From: Sandaracinus sp.
Lineage (GTDB): Bacteria; Myxococcota_A; Polyangia; Polyangiales; Houyiibacteriaceae
Assembly (NCBI GenBank): GCA_020633125.1
Contig: JACKEH010000033.1
Location: 1-48,430, forward strand
Reading direction: 5' to 3'
Length of the DNA stretch: 48,430 nt
The notes beneath the pieces are model-generated. The model did not search any database, was not told the origin of the DNA, and saw nothing but the letters and a program-made list of their open reading frames with translations. Positions 28,966-37,263 of the stretch are shown here, piece by piece (the stretch's first letter is position 1; each line of letters opens with the position of its first letter). The position numbers and the translations under genes were made by a program.

Positions 28966-29214
28966 TGCGCCATTTTACCGTAGGGGTGTCTCGATGCAAT
29001 AGGGGTGAAATCATGCGGGGATTCGCCCTGCAACTTTGTGCGTGGCAACCCCGGTTTTGCGCAGTGAGTCGATCGCTTCTCGACCGGCCGCCGTGAGAGG
29101 CTCCACGGGAAATCCCCAGAGGACACGCAGTTCGAGGGACGTGAACGAAGCTTGCCTCGTGGGTTGCCGGCACGAGGCATCGAGGCACGTCCCTTGCTGC
29201 CGCCTGGAGCCGTC
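28966..29214. promoter_or_regulatory. Divergent promoter region of the two-armed lipoprotein locus
   Basis: These 249 bases separate the outward-facing arms and should contain promoters for both. They are less GC-rich in places (AAATCATGCGGGGATTCGCC, CAACTTTGTGCGTGG) than the flanking genes. I see no clear dyad or consensus box. The plus-strand gene has GGAG before its GTG. Confidence 0.45.
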
Positions 29215-30483
29215 GTGAAATCTACTCTCGCACTCGTTTGGTCCCTCGGAGCGGTCGCCACGTCTGTCTGCACTTGGGGATGCGGCGACGACGATTCGCC
29301 TCCGCCGCCACCCTCCGACGCCGGGCTGCGCGACGCGGCACCCTCGGAAGACGCGGGCGGGCCATCCGAAGATGGAGGGCACGACGCAGCGGTCTCGCCA
29401 GTGCGCTGTACCCTCGACCCCTCCGGCCTCGTCGAAGTGGGTCGCGATGGGTCGGGGGTGGCCGCGGCGGTGGCGTCGGCTTCCACCCTCGAGGCCTCTG
29501 CCCTGATCTTCTCCGACGACCTCGACGGCACCATGGCCGTCCGCCTCGTCACGGTCGCCAACGACGACACCGTCACCCGGCACACGCCGGAGGGCATTCC
29601 GGCGGGGGCGACCGAGCCCGACGTCGCGGCGGTCGGCGGCGCGTGGTGGATCGTCGCACGGGAGACCGACGGAGCCGTCCGACTCTTCCGTTACGACGCC
29701 GACGTGATGGCCGCGGGCGCGCCCGTCGCCTTGGCGACCGGGGCCACGTCGCCGCGCATCTCGGCCGCAGGGGACGGCGCCTTCGTCGCTTGGCGCGAAG
29801 GAGCCAACGTGCGCGGTCGCATGATCTCGTCCACGGGCACTGCGGGTGCGGTCGTGGAGCTCGGCACCGCGACGGGCGAGTTCGACCTCGCGCTGCATGG
29901 CGAAGACGCGGCGGTGCTGCTCCGAGCGGGAACCGACGAATCGCCGACGCGCGTTCAAGGCAGCCGCGTGGGCGACGGCACGCCGACCTCCTTGCTCGTC
30001 GGTGGCAGCGAAGAATCCGTGGGATCCGTCGGTTTGGCCGGCCCGACCCGCGAAGCGCCGGATGGCGTCTTTCCCTTCTACGGGGCGGTCGCGTTCGACG
30101 TCCGCATCGGCGACGCGTTCCGCAGCATCCGTCTGGCGGTGCTCGACGCCGCCGGCACGCCCGCCTACGGCGAGTGGCGTGTCTCCGGACCCGGCGAATA
30201 CGCGTGGGCCGCGTCAGCGACGGATTGGGGCGGCGGCTACCTCGTGGCCTACCGCGCGCGCGCCGAGGACGGCGGCTTCTCTCTCATCCGCGTTTCGCTT
30301 CTCGATCGCGAGGCCTGCGAGGTCGGACGCGTCGACGAGCAGTTGACGGTGGCTTCGACCACCACGGAAGCAGGCAGCGAGACGACGGTCACCTCGACGG
30401 GGCGTGGACACTTCGTCGTCGGTTGGGGCGAGACGCGCTCCGACCTCACCGAATACCGAATCGCAGTCGGGAGGTGCGAATGA
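29215..30483 (+). CDS. Beta-propeller-like lipoprotein, first gene of plus arm
   Basis: A 422-residue protein. The signal VKSTLALVWSLGAVATSVC is followed by TWGCGDDD, probably the lipobox, then a Pro/Asp/Ala linker. The remaining repeats (AAVGGAWWIVARETDGAV, AAGDGAFVAWREGANVRG, WGGGYLVAYRARAEDGG, GRGHFVVGWGETRSD) match the propeller pattern of the divergent gene at 27664-28965 and end in a similar Arg-Cys tail. GTG at 29215 is preceded by GGAG; the frame extends upstream to 29152 without signal-peptide character. Its TGA overlaps the ATG of the next gene (30480-30483), indicating translational coupling. Confidence 0.75.
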   Translation: MKSTLALVWSLGAVATSVCTWGCGDDDSPPPPPSDAGLRDAAPSEDAGGPSEDGGHDAAVSPVRCTLDPSGLVEVGRDGSGVAAAVASASTLEASALIFSDDLDGTMAVRLVTVANDDTVTRHTPEGIPAGATEPDVAAVGGAWWIVARETDGAVRLFRYDADVMAAGAPVALATGATSPRISAAGDGAFVAWREGANVRGRMISSTGTAGAVVELGTATGEFDLALHGEDAAVLLRAGTDESPTRVQGSRVGDGTPTSLLVGGSEESVGSVGLAGPTREAPDGVFPFYGAVAFDVRIGDAFRSIRLAVLDAAGTPAYGEWRVSGPGEYAWAASATDWGGGYLVAYRARAEDGGFSLIRVSLLDREACEVGRVDEQLTVASTTTEAGSETTVTSTGRGHFVVGWGETRSDLTEYRIAVGRCE

Positions 30484-32984
30484 GCATCGGGCGAGCAGGG
30501 ACGACACAGCTCGTCCGGACGTCAGCGCTGATCCCCGGGATCTTGGCCCTCTTCGCCCTCGTCGGGTGTGAGACGCCTTCGAGCGCACCTTCCGAACCGG
30601 CCGAGACGGAGGCGTGCGGCGCGATCCCGACGACGGGTTGCCCCTGCACCTCCACGCGACCGATCGAGTGCGGCTGGTCTCCCGAGGGCGATGCCGGCGC
30701 GTCGTGCATGTACGGAACCCGCACCTGCCAGGACGGCGTGTGGGGCGCGTGCATGGCCGAGCTCGAGGACGGCGTCGGTTCGGTGTCCGCGCCGCTGATC
30801 GTCGGACCCGTGCGTTGCGAGGCGTGCGATCCGGCGTGCCGCACCTTCAACGACGAGCCGGGTCCGGCGGACCTGCCCGACCGCTCGATGAACCTCGAAT
30901 ACGACGGCGACGAGGGCGGCGTGGTGCTCGAAGGCGAGTTCATCACCTGCATGTCGCTCTCGTGCGCGACGACGGGCGGTAGCGGCGTCGGCACCGGCTC
31001 GCCGTGGATGCCCACGCCCGACAACTCGGACGGCGTCGTCGTCGACCCGACCGACGGCGCGCTCACGCTCGGCGTCTCGACCAGCAACCGCAACGGCGTC
31101 TGGGTCGCCAGCATGGACGACGGCACCGTGTCGCGTCTCGATCCGGTCAGCGGTCGCGAGGTCGGTCGTTATCCCTCGACGCGTCCGGGACCGACGAACG
31201 GCGCGCGCCCGGCGTACGAAGCGTGCAACTGGAACAACCGCGGCAACTGCCCGTCGCGTACCGCGGTCGACCAGAACTTCGACGTCTACGTCGCGAACCG
31301 CGCGTTCGGAAACCAAGGCACGGTCTCGAAGATCGCGGGCTCGATCGAAGGCTGCGTCGATCGCAACGGCGACGGCGTCATTCAGACGAGCCGCGACGTG
31401 AACGGCAACGGCGTCATCGATCGCGCGAGCGCGGTCGAGTTCCCGGGCGTCAACGACGAGTGTCTGCTCTGGACGGTCGACGTCGGCGGTCGAAACGCGG
31501 TGCCGCGCGCGCTCGCGGTCGGCACGGCGGCGACGGGCGTCGGTGACGTCTGGGTCGGCCTCTTCAACACCGAGCAGGCGTGCCGTCTGCGACCGGACAC
31601 GGGTGCGGCGATCGGCGGTTGCGTGAGCATCGCGCCGGTGAACCCCTACGGTGCCGTCGCCGACCCGGCGGGCCGCATCTGGTTCACCAGCCGCGCGGCG
31701 TCCACGCGGGCGCTCGGACACGTGAACCCCTCGACGGGCGTGTGGACGATGGCCGCGAACGCGCCGAGCAACCTCGTCTCGTACGGCATGACCGTGTGGT
31801 CGAACTCGACCCTCACGCAGACCTACCTCTACATCGCGCAGAGCGACAACAACCGCATCTTCCGCTACGACGTGAACACGAACTCGTGGTTCGTGCGCGA
31901 CCTGAGCTCGCTCGGCCAATACGTGACCCCACGTGGTGTCGCCGCGAGCGAGACGGATCTCTGGGTCGCGACCTACACGAACGGCACGGGATGGGGCGGT
32001 GGTTGCTCGAATCGCTTCATGCGGCTCGCGCTGCCGAGCCTCAACAGCGGTTCGATGTACTCCGCGACCGGCAGCTCGTGTCACCTCGGCATCGGCGTGG
32101 GTTTCGACAACGCAGTGTGGAGCGTCGCGGCCGGCACGCAGAACGCGGTGCGCCTCGCACCCGACCGCGCGAGCTACGTCGTCACGCCGGGCCTCTTCGT
32201 GTCGCCCTACACCTACTCGGACTTCATCGGCTTCGGTCTGAACGTCTTCGCCAACCCGCGAGGCAACTACCAGTTCGTAATCGACTCGGAGTGCGACAAC
32301 TACCGCTGGGCGCAGCTGCAGTGGACGGCGTCGCTGCCGGCCGGCACGAGCGTCGAGTACTACGTGCGTTCCTCCGCGACGACCGCCGGCCTCGCCACGC
32401 AGCCCTGGCTCGGACCGTTTACCGGGGTCTCGCCCGCCGACCTCACGGTCGCACCCGGGCCGGTGCCCGCTGGTCGTTTCCTCGAGGTCGACATTCGCAT
32501 GGCCACCGCCGACCGCACGGTCACGCCGCGCATCTACGACGTGCAGGGCACCGGCATGTGCGACCGAAACGTCTACGAGCCGATCGGCGTGTACGGCCAG
32601 CGCTACGACGCCAGCCCCGATCGTCCCGATCCGATGGATCCGACGCGCGAGCTCGGCTGCCCGCGCGGCACCCGCCCGGTCTGGGGTGACCTCAACTGGT
32701 CGGTCGAGACCGCCCCGACGGCGGGCTACGAGGACACGAGCGTGACCTTCTTGATCACGACGGCCACGGTCGAAGCGGACCTCACGACCTCGACGCCGGT
32801 GGCGCTTCCGGTGCCGCCGACCTCGCCGCCCGTGAACGTCGACGCCGTGCTCGCGGGCGCGGGGCTTCCTCGGAACAACCCGTTCCTCGGGGTGGCCGCG
32901 GTGTTGCGCTCGAACCCGGCGATGACACGCACACCCGTTCTGCACGAGTTCGGGGTCGAGTTCCGATGCGTGCCCACCGAGTGA
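30480..32984 (+). CDS. Modular lipoprotein with virginiamycin-B-lyase-like propeller
   Basis: An 834-residue predicted lipoprotein. Signal ending LFALVGC is followed by the same Cys-rich module as the two-VWA protein (TGCPC, GTRTC, GVWGAC, PLIVGPVRCEACDPAC, MNLEYD...GGV). The middle, about residues 180-560, carries short propeller blades of the streptogramin-lyase/NHL type (GVWVASMDDGTVSRLDP, PYGAVADPAGRIWFTSR, VGFDNAVWSVAAGTQNAVRL) and one EF-hand-like loop (DRNGDGVIQTSRDVNGNGV). The C-terminal module (WGDLNWSVETAPTAG... VLAGAGLPRNNPF... TPVLHEFGVEF) also matches the VWA gene. I do not expect antibiotic lyase activity, since the lyase active-site pattern was not checked. Overlaps the next gene's GTG by 4 bases. 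Confidence 0.75.
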   Translation: MSIGRAGTTQLVRTSALIPGILALFALVGCETPSSAPSEPAETEACGAIPTTGCPCTSTRPIECGWSPEGDAGASCMYGTRTCQDGVWGACMAELEDGVGSVSAPLIVGPVRCEACDPACRTFNDEPGPADLPDRSMNLEYDGDEGGVVLEGEFITCMSLSCATTGGSGVGTGSPWMPTPDNSDGVVVDPTDGALTLGVSTSNRNGVWVASMDDGTVSRLDPVSGREVGRYPSTRPGPTNGARPAYEACNWNNRGNCPSRTAVDQNFDVYVANRAFGNQGTVSKIAGSIEGCVDRNGDGVIQTSRDVNGNGVIDRASAVEFPGVNDECLLWTVDVGGRNAVPRALAVGTAATGVGDVWVGLFNTEQACRLRPDTGAAIGGCVSIAPVNPYGAVADPAGRIWFTSRAASTRALGHVNPSTGVWTMAANAPSNLVSYGMTVWSNSTLTQTYLYIAQSDNNRIFRYDVNTNSWFVRDLSSLGQYVTPRGVAASETDLWVATYTNGTGWGGGCSNRFMRLALPSLNSGSMYSATGSSCHLGIGVGFDNAVWSVAAGTQNAVRLAPDRASYVVTPGLFVSPYTYSDFIGFGLNVFANPRGNYQFVIDSECDNYRWAQLQWTASLPAGTSVEYYVRSSATTAGLATQPWLGPFTGVSPADLTVAPGPVPAGRFLEVDIRMATADRTVTPRIYDVQGTGMCDRNVYEPIGVYGQRYDASPDRPDPMDPTRELGCPRGTRPVWGDLNWSVETAPTAGYEDTSVTFLITTATVEADLTTSTPVALPVPPTSPPVNVDAVLAGAGLPRNNPFLGVAAVLRSNPAMTRTPVLHEFGVEFRCVPTE

Positions 32985-33664
32985 GCGGGAGCATGCTTCG
33001 ACGAGGGCTCCTCGCGACGCTCGCCGTCGCGGGGGTCGGCTCGTCCGCCCTGGTGGGCTCTCAGGCGCCCACCGAGAACCCCGAGAATCCCACGACGCCT
33101 GCGCCAGCGAATCGGTACGCGGTCCTCGAGAACACCGACGTCGCGGAGGCCGAGACCCACGAGCTGAGCGCCGAGGATCGCGTGCGTCGCGCGGGGGTGG
33201 TCGCCCGGGTCGACGGCGTGGCGATCACGGTGGGCGAAATCGAGGACCTCCTCGTGCCGGGGGCGAGCGACGACGACGTTCGAGCGGCGCTCGACGCCTC
33301 GATCCGTCGCGTTCGCATCACGCGGGAGGCGGAGCGCATCGGCTTGAACGCGCACCCCGACGTGCTCTCGGCCGAGCGTCGTGCGCTCGTTCGGGTGTTG
33401 GTCGAGCGCGACTTCTCGACCGCCGACGCGCCGGTCGGCGCTGGTGACGAGGCACGGCTCGACGCGCTCGCGACACGGCTCCGCGCGGAGCACGTCACGG
33501 ACGTCGAGCTCGCGCCGCTCTACCCACTCGCGCTCGATCCCCGCACCCGGGCGATGCGAGGCCAGCCCCCTCCGCCCGCCGTGCCGACGCCCGCCGAGCT
33601 TCCGGTCGGTGCGACGACGGGGACGGTCGAGAGCGAGGCGTTCGAGCTGCGAGGCGAGCCGTGA
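32981..33664 (+). CDS. SurA_N-like periplasmic protein without a parvulin domain
   Basis: About 227 residues. The N-terminal signal-like segment (MLRRGLLATLAVAGVGSSALVG) is followed by a helical region GVVARVDGVAITVGEIEDLL... resembling the chaperone module of SurA/PpiC proteins (compare VLARVDGRAITVLDFF in the next gene). No PPIase core follows; the C-terminus is Pro-rich and low complexity. GTG at 32981 is chosen because its GTGA overlaps the preceding stop; ATG at 32966 or 32993 are alternatives. Its stop likewise overlaps the next gene start (33661). Likely a folding partner for the upstream lipoproteins, by inference. Confidence 0.65.
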   Translation: MSGSMLRRGLLATLAVAGVGSSALVGSQAPTENPENPTTPAPANRYAVLENTDVAEAETHELSAEDRVRRAGVVARVDGVAITVGEIEDLLVPGASDDDVRAALDASIRRVRITREAERIGLNAHPDVLSAERRALVRVLVERDFSTADAPVGAGDEARLDALATRLRAEHVTDVELAPLYPLALDPRTRAMRGQPPPPAVPTPAELPVGATTGTVESEAFELRGEP

Positions 33665-34626
33665 AGCGCGGGTCGTCCGGGCCGAACCTGCGGCCGGGGG
33701 TGCTACCGCTGGTCTTGTTGCTCGTCGGGTGCCGCTGCGGCGCCGAGGAAGCGACCGAGCGGGACGCCGGTGCACCGCCCATCGAAGTCACGACGACGCC
33801 GCCGGACTTCCCGCGTGACGATCACGGCTTGTCGCCGGAGCAGGGCGCGGCCGTGCTCGCGCGCGTCGACGGCCGCGCGATCACCGTGCTCGACTTCTTC
33901 GACGACTACGAGCGACTTCGCGGGGTCGATCGCTTTCGTTTCGCGATGCCTCGAGAGCGCGGCGCGTTGCTCGAGGCGCGGTTGCGCGAAGAGCTCTTGG
34001 CCGACGAGGCCCGTCGTCGCGGCTACGCGGACGATCCGCAGGTTCGTGCGGCGCGCGAGGACGCCGAGCGCATGGCGTGGGTCGAACAGGTGCGTCGCGA
34101 GCATCCCGTCGTCGCACCCACCGCGTCGGAGCTCTTGGCGCTCTACGCGGCCGAGCCGGAGCGTTGGCATCGCCCGGCCCGGGTTCGTGCCGAGTACGTT
34201 CGTGGAACGCGCGAGGAGGCCGAGACCGCTTTGGCCCACGCACGGACCCAGCGTGACCCGATGCGTGCGATGCGCGAGTGGGTGGACGCGTCGACCTCGC
34301 CCACCGTCGCGAACGGTCAGCTCGGGCCCTTCTCCGATCCAGCGACCGGGTGGCGCGACGAGACACCGGTTCCGCGTGCGTTCGCCGCGGCGGCCCACGC
34401 CACGCGTCCGGGTGAGCTTCACCCCGAGGTCGTGGAGGCCGACGGCGCTTGGTACGTCGTGATGCCTGTCGCCATGGAGCCCGCGACGGAGATCTCGTTC
34501 GAAGAGGCGCACGACGATCTCGTGCGCGAGCACGCTCGCCAGGCCTTCGAACGTGCGATCGGGAATGCGTTGCCGGAGGCCGAGGTGGCGATCGACCAGC
34601 GTGTGCTCGCGACGGTTCGCCGATGA
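33661..34626 (+). CDS. Parvulin/PpiC-type peptidyl-prolyl isomerase lipoprotein
   Basis: A 321-residue lipoprotein (signal with LPLVLLLVGC lipobox, GTG start at 33661 overlapping the previous TGA). Residues about 60-160 form the SurA_N-type helical module (VLARVDGRAITVLDFF, LREELLADEARRRGYADDP). The parvulin domain follows (PARVRAEYVRGTREEAE, NGQLGPFSDPATGW, FAAAAHATRPGELHPEVVEADGAWYVV), catalysing Pro cis-trans isomerisation and helping fold exported proteins. It closes a coupled four-gene block with two lipoproteins, suggesting a dedicated surface-protein folding role. Confidence 0.82.
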   Translation: MKRGSSGPNLRPGVLPLVLLLVGCRCGAEEATERDAGAPPIEVTTTPPDFPRDDHGLSPEQGAAVLARVDGRAITVLDFFDDYERLRGVDRFRFAMPRERGALLEARLREELLADEARRRGYADDPQVRAAREDAERMAWVEQVRREHPVVAPTASELLALYAAEPERWHRPARVRAEYVRGTREEAETALAHARTQRDPMRAMREWVDASTSPTVANGQLGPFSDPATGWRDETPVPRAFAAAAHATRPGELHPEVVEADGAWYVVMPVAMEPATEISFEEAHDDLVREHARQAFERAIGNALPEAEVAIDQRVLATVRR

Positions 34627-34663
34627 GGGATCACGAGACGACGAGGATGCGTCGAGGGCTGCC

Positions 34664-34924
34664 AGTACACCCGCCCGCAAGTTCGTTCCGGGTATCTGCG
34701 GCCCTCGACGCGGATCTCGCTCGCCGACCTCCTCGGTTCGAAGTGGAATCGTGTGAAGCGGAGCGGACGCCGTCCGTGGAGCTGCACGATTCCACGAGAC
34801 AGTCGGGCCATGCGTCCGCATGGAGCCGACGCATAGGCTTCAGCCTGTCCTTCGTCGCCGCGGCGAACGACCTCCACGCCGATCATCCACAGCAACCCGG
34901 AACGAACTTGCGGGCGGGTGTACT
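34664..34924 (+). mobile_element. 261-bp element B with perfect 30-bp terminal inverted repeats and structured core
   Basis: The 30 bases at 34664-34693 (starting AGTACACCCGCCCGC, ending GTTCCGGGT) recur exactly in reverse complement at 34895-34924, giving a 261-bp element, the same length as element A. The core 34737-34800 folds as a nested hairpin: GTGGAATCGTGT at 34743-34754 with GCACGATTCCAC at 34784-34795 (12 bp, one wobble), inner GCGGAC/GTCCGT around GCC. The core is about 82% identical to that of element A, on the opposite strand. It sits between the parvulin gene and the Kazal-type lipoprotein gene and ends 25 bases before that ATG. There is no real ORF, and flanks show no obvious target duplication. 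Confidence 0.75.
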
Positions 34925-34949
34925 AGTCTCGGAACGAATGGGAGCGCGT

Positions 34950-35630
34950 ATGTCGAAGCTCGGTTGGGTCGTGTCGCTCGGTCTGATGGTCTCGCTCGTC
35001 GGGTGCGGCGACGACGCGGCGCCTCCGCCTCCCAGCGACGGGGGTGGGCGCGACGCGTTCACGATGGATTCGTCGTGCGTCGTGTGCGACCCGCCGACGG
35101 GTTGCACGTTCGAAGGCGGCGACGGATGTACGTCGTGCGGGACCTTGGTCTGCATGGACGGCGCGCCGCCGTTCGACGCCGGAACGGATGCGGATCCCTT
35201 CGACGCGATGAGCACCTTCTTCGACGCGTGTGCGACGCCCCTCTGTCCTCCGGCCCCGACCGGTTGCCGCTACGAGGGCGCGACCGAGTGCGAGTGCGGC
35301 GAGCTCGTCTGCACGTGCGGAAGTGCCGAGTGCACGTCGTCGCAGGTCTGCCGCTTCGACTCCGGCTGCGCTGGGACGGGTACGTGCGTCGCGCGTCCGA
35401 CGGTCTGCGACGACGTCGTCGATCCGGTCTGCGGTTGCAACGGCGCCACGTACAACAACGCGTGCGATGCGGAGAGCTCGGGCATCGCGGTCGGGACCAC
35501 GGGCGAATGCCCCGACACGATGGACTGCCGTGACGCGAGCTGCCCCATCGGGTCGCGCTGCGTGGGTTGCGACGACGGAGCGACCTTCCGCTTCTCGTGT
35601 CTGCCGAACGACGTCGACTGCGGCGGTTGA
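34950..35630 (+). CDS. Lipoprotein with Kazal-type domain
   Basis: A 226-residue lipoprotein: MSKLGWVVSLGLMVSLVGC has a lipobox Cys, then a Pro/Ser/Asp linker. Cys-rich segments (SCVVCDPPTGCTFEGG, CTSCGTLVC, CECGELVCTCGSAEC) precede a Kazal-like motif, DPVCGCNGATYNNAC, at about residues 155-175, followed by CPIGSRCVGC. Kazal domains inhibit proteases or act as extracellular modules. ATG at 34950 has GGGAG at proper spacing; ATG at 34938 is an alternative. The upstream promoter overlaps or abuts the 261-bp element. It follows the coupled block at 29215-34626 in the same direction, separated by that element. Confidence 0.75.
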   Translation: MSKLGWVVSLGLMVSLVGCGDDAAPPPPSDGGGRDAFTMDSSCVVCDPPTGCTFEGGDGCTSCGTLVCMDGAPPFDAGTDADPFDAMSTFFDACATPLCPPAPTGCRYEGATECECGELVCTCGSAECTSSQVCRFDSGCAGTGTCVARPTVCDDVVDPVCGCNGATYNNACDAESSGIAVGTTGECPDTMDCRDASCPIGSRCVGCDDGATFRFSCLPNDVDCGG

Positions 35631-35790
35631 GGCGAGCACCTCGCCACGAGAGTCGTGACCTGGTGGCCGGCGGTCCTCGACCTCGGCCCTGCGTCTCTTC
35701 GCAGAGACTTCGGCCTTTCCTTCGTTGCCGCGGAACCGACCTCGAAGCCAATCGATTGACGGCGAGGGCGCGGAAGCCAAGGCTCCGGGC

Positions 35791-37194
35791 ATGAGCCTCG
35801 ACGCCGCGCTCCTCGCGATCGATCGCGCCTGCACCAGCGGATCCGTGGTCAAAGACCTCGATCTTCGCGAGGTGTACGCGCGCGATCAGAGCGAGACGAC
35901 CCCGGTCGTTCCGGAAGCCGTGGTTCGTGTTCGGTCGACCGCGGAAGTCGCCGCGGTGCTCGCGGCTTGTCATGCGCATCGCGTTCCGATCACGCCGCGG
36001 AGCGGTGGGACCGGGCGTGTCGGCGGGGCGGTTCCGGTGCCCGGAGGGCTCGTGCTCGCGCTCGAAGGCATGGACCGCATCGACGCGGTCGAGAAGGACG
36101 ACCTGCGCGTCGTCGTCGAGCCGGGCGTGGTGTTGCAGGACCTCCATCACGCGGTCGAAGCCGAGGGCCTCTTCTACGCGCCCGACCCGAACAGCCTCGA
36201 GAGCTGCCGCATCGGGGGCAACCTCGCGTGCAACGCCGGCGGACCTCGAGCGTTCAAATACGGCGTGACGCGCAACTGGGTGCTCGGCCTCGAAGTGGTG
36301 ACTGCGGACGGCACGGTGCTCGAGGTCGGCAAGCCGACGGCGAAGGGCGTGACCGGCTACGACCTCGCAGGGCTCGTCGTGGGCAGCGAGGGAACACTCG
36401 CGGTGGTGACACGCGCGACGCTTCGGCTGGTGCCCAAGCCCGAAGAGGTCGCGACCTTGCTCGTCTTCCTACCGAGCCAGGCCGCGTTGGGCGATGCGAT
36501 CACGGCGTGCCTTCGTCGGCGGGTGATGCCGCGTTGTCTCGAGTTCCTCGACGAGCTCGCGCTCGACATCCTCCGACCGAAGGCGGGGTTGGCGGTTCCG
36601 ACGTCGGCACGCGCGATGTTGCTCGTCGAGGTCGACGGAGAGGCTCACGAGATCTCGCGTCAAACGGAGCTGGTCGGCGAAGCGATGCTGGAGGCGGGCG
36701 CGCTGGACGTCTTGCTCGCACGCAGCGAGCACGAGCGCGCGAGCCTGTGGGCGGCGCGACGCGACATGAGCCACGCGATGCGGCGGCAGGCGCGCCAAAA
36801 GCTCAGCGAGGACGTCGTGGTTCCGCGGACGCGCATCGGCGCGTTGCTCGATCGCTGCAACGCGCTCTCGGAACGGCACGGCGTGCGTGTCGCGACGTAC
36901 GGCCACGCGGGTGACGGCAACCTTCACGTGAACCTGCTCTGGGACGACCCGGACGACCGACCGAAGGTCGAGGCCGCGATTCGTGGGCTGATGGAAGCCA
37001 CGGTCGAGCTCGGCGGCACGTTGAGCGGCGAGCACGGCATCGGGGTGCTCAAGGCCCCGTATTTGCCGCTCGAGCAGAGCCCGGCGCTGATCGATCTGCA
37101 GGAGCGCATCAAGGGCGTCTTCGATCCGCGTGGCGTGCTCAACCCCGGGAAGATTTTCCCGGCGGGCGCGCGAAAGTTTCACGGCGCCTGTTGA
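35791..37194 (+). CDS. glcD: FAD-linked oxidase, GlcD/D-lactate dehydrogenase type
   Basis: A 467-residue vanillyl-alcohol-oxidase-family flavoprotein that oxidises a 2-hydroxy acid such as glycolate or D-lactate. The FAD-binding part shows PRSGGTGRVGGAVPVPGG (about 78-95), ESCRIGGNLACNAGG and GVTGYDLAGLVVGSEGTLAVVT. The cap domain carries YGHAGDGNLHVNL and GTLSGEHGIG near the C-terminus, and VFDPRGVLNPGKIFP is a typical ending. No GlcE/GlcF neighbours are present, so it probably acts alone or with distant subunits. ATG at 35791; upstream open frame to 35725 is not family-like. The exact substrate is not determined by sequence. Confidence 0.88.
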   Translation: MSLDAALLAIDRACTSGSVVKDLDLREVYARDQSETTPVVPEAVVRVRSTAEVAAVLAACHAHRVPITPRSGGTGRVGGAVPVPGGLVLALEGMDRIDAVEKDDLRVVVEPGVVLQDLHHAVEAEGLFYAPDPNSLESCRIGGNLACNAGGPRAFKYGVTRNWVLGLEVVTADGTVLEVGKPTAKGVTGYDLAGLVVGSEGTLAVVTRATLRLVPKPEEVATLLVFLPSQAALGDAITACLRRRVMPRCLEFLDELALDILRPKAGLAVPTSARAMLLVEVDGEAHEISRQTELVGEAMLEAGALDVLLARSEHERASLWAARRDMSHAMRRQARQKLSEDVVVPRTRIGALLDRCNALSERHGVRVATYGHAGDGNLHVNLLWDDPDDRPKVEAAIRGLMEATVELGGTLSGEHGIGVLKAPYLPLEQSPALIDLQERIKGVFDPRGVLNPGKIFPAGARKFHGAC

Positions 37195-37223
37195 GCTCCC
37201 TCGGTTCGTACGAGGCGGGGAGC
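37195..37223 (+). terminator. Possible terminator after the oxidase gene
   Basis: GCTCCC and TCG (37195-37203) pair with CGA and GGGAGC (37211-37223) with a small bulge, directly after the TGA of the oxidase gene. There is no T-run, so the call is weak. Confidence 0.35.
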
Positions 37224-37263
37224 ACGCTCCTCGGTTGGCGAGAGGCGCCGCGAACGCGCCGCC

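Noticed and set aside
30480..32984. Virginiamycin B lyase function for the propeller lipoprotein
   Set aside because: Only propeller blades resemble the family; the protein is a large modular surface lipoprotein, so antibiotic inactivation is not supported.
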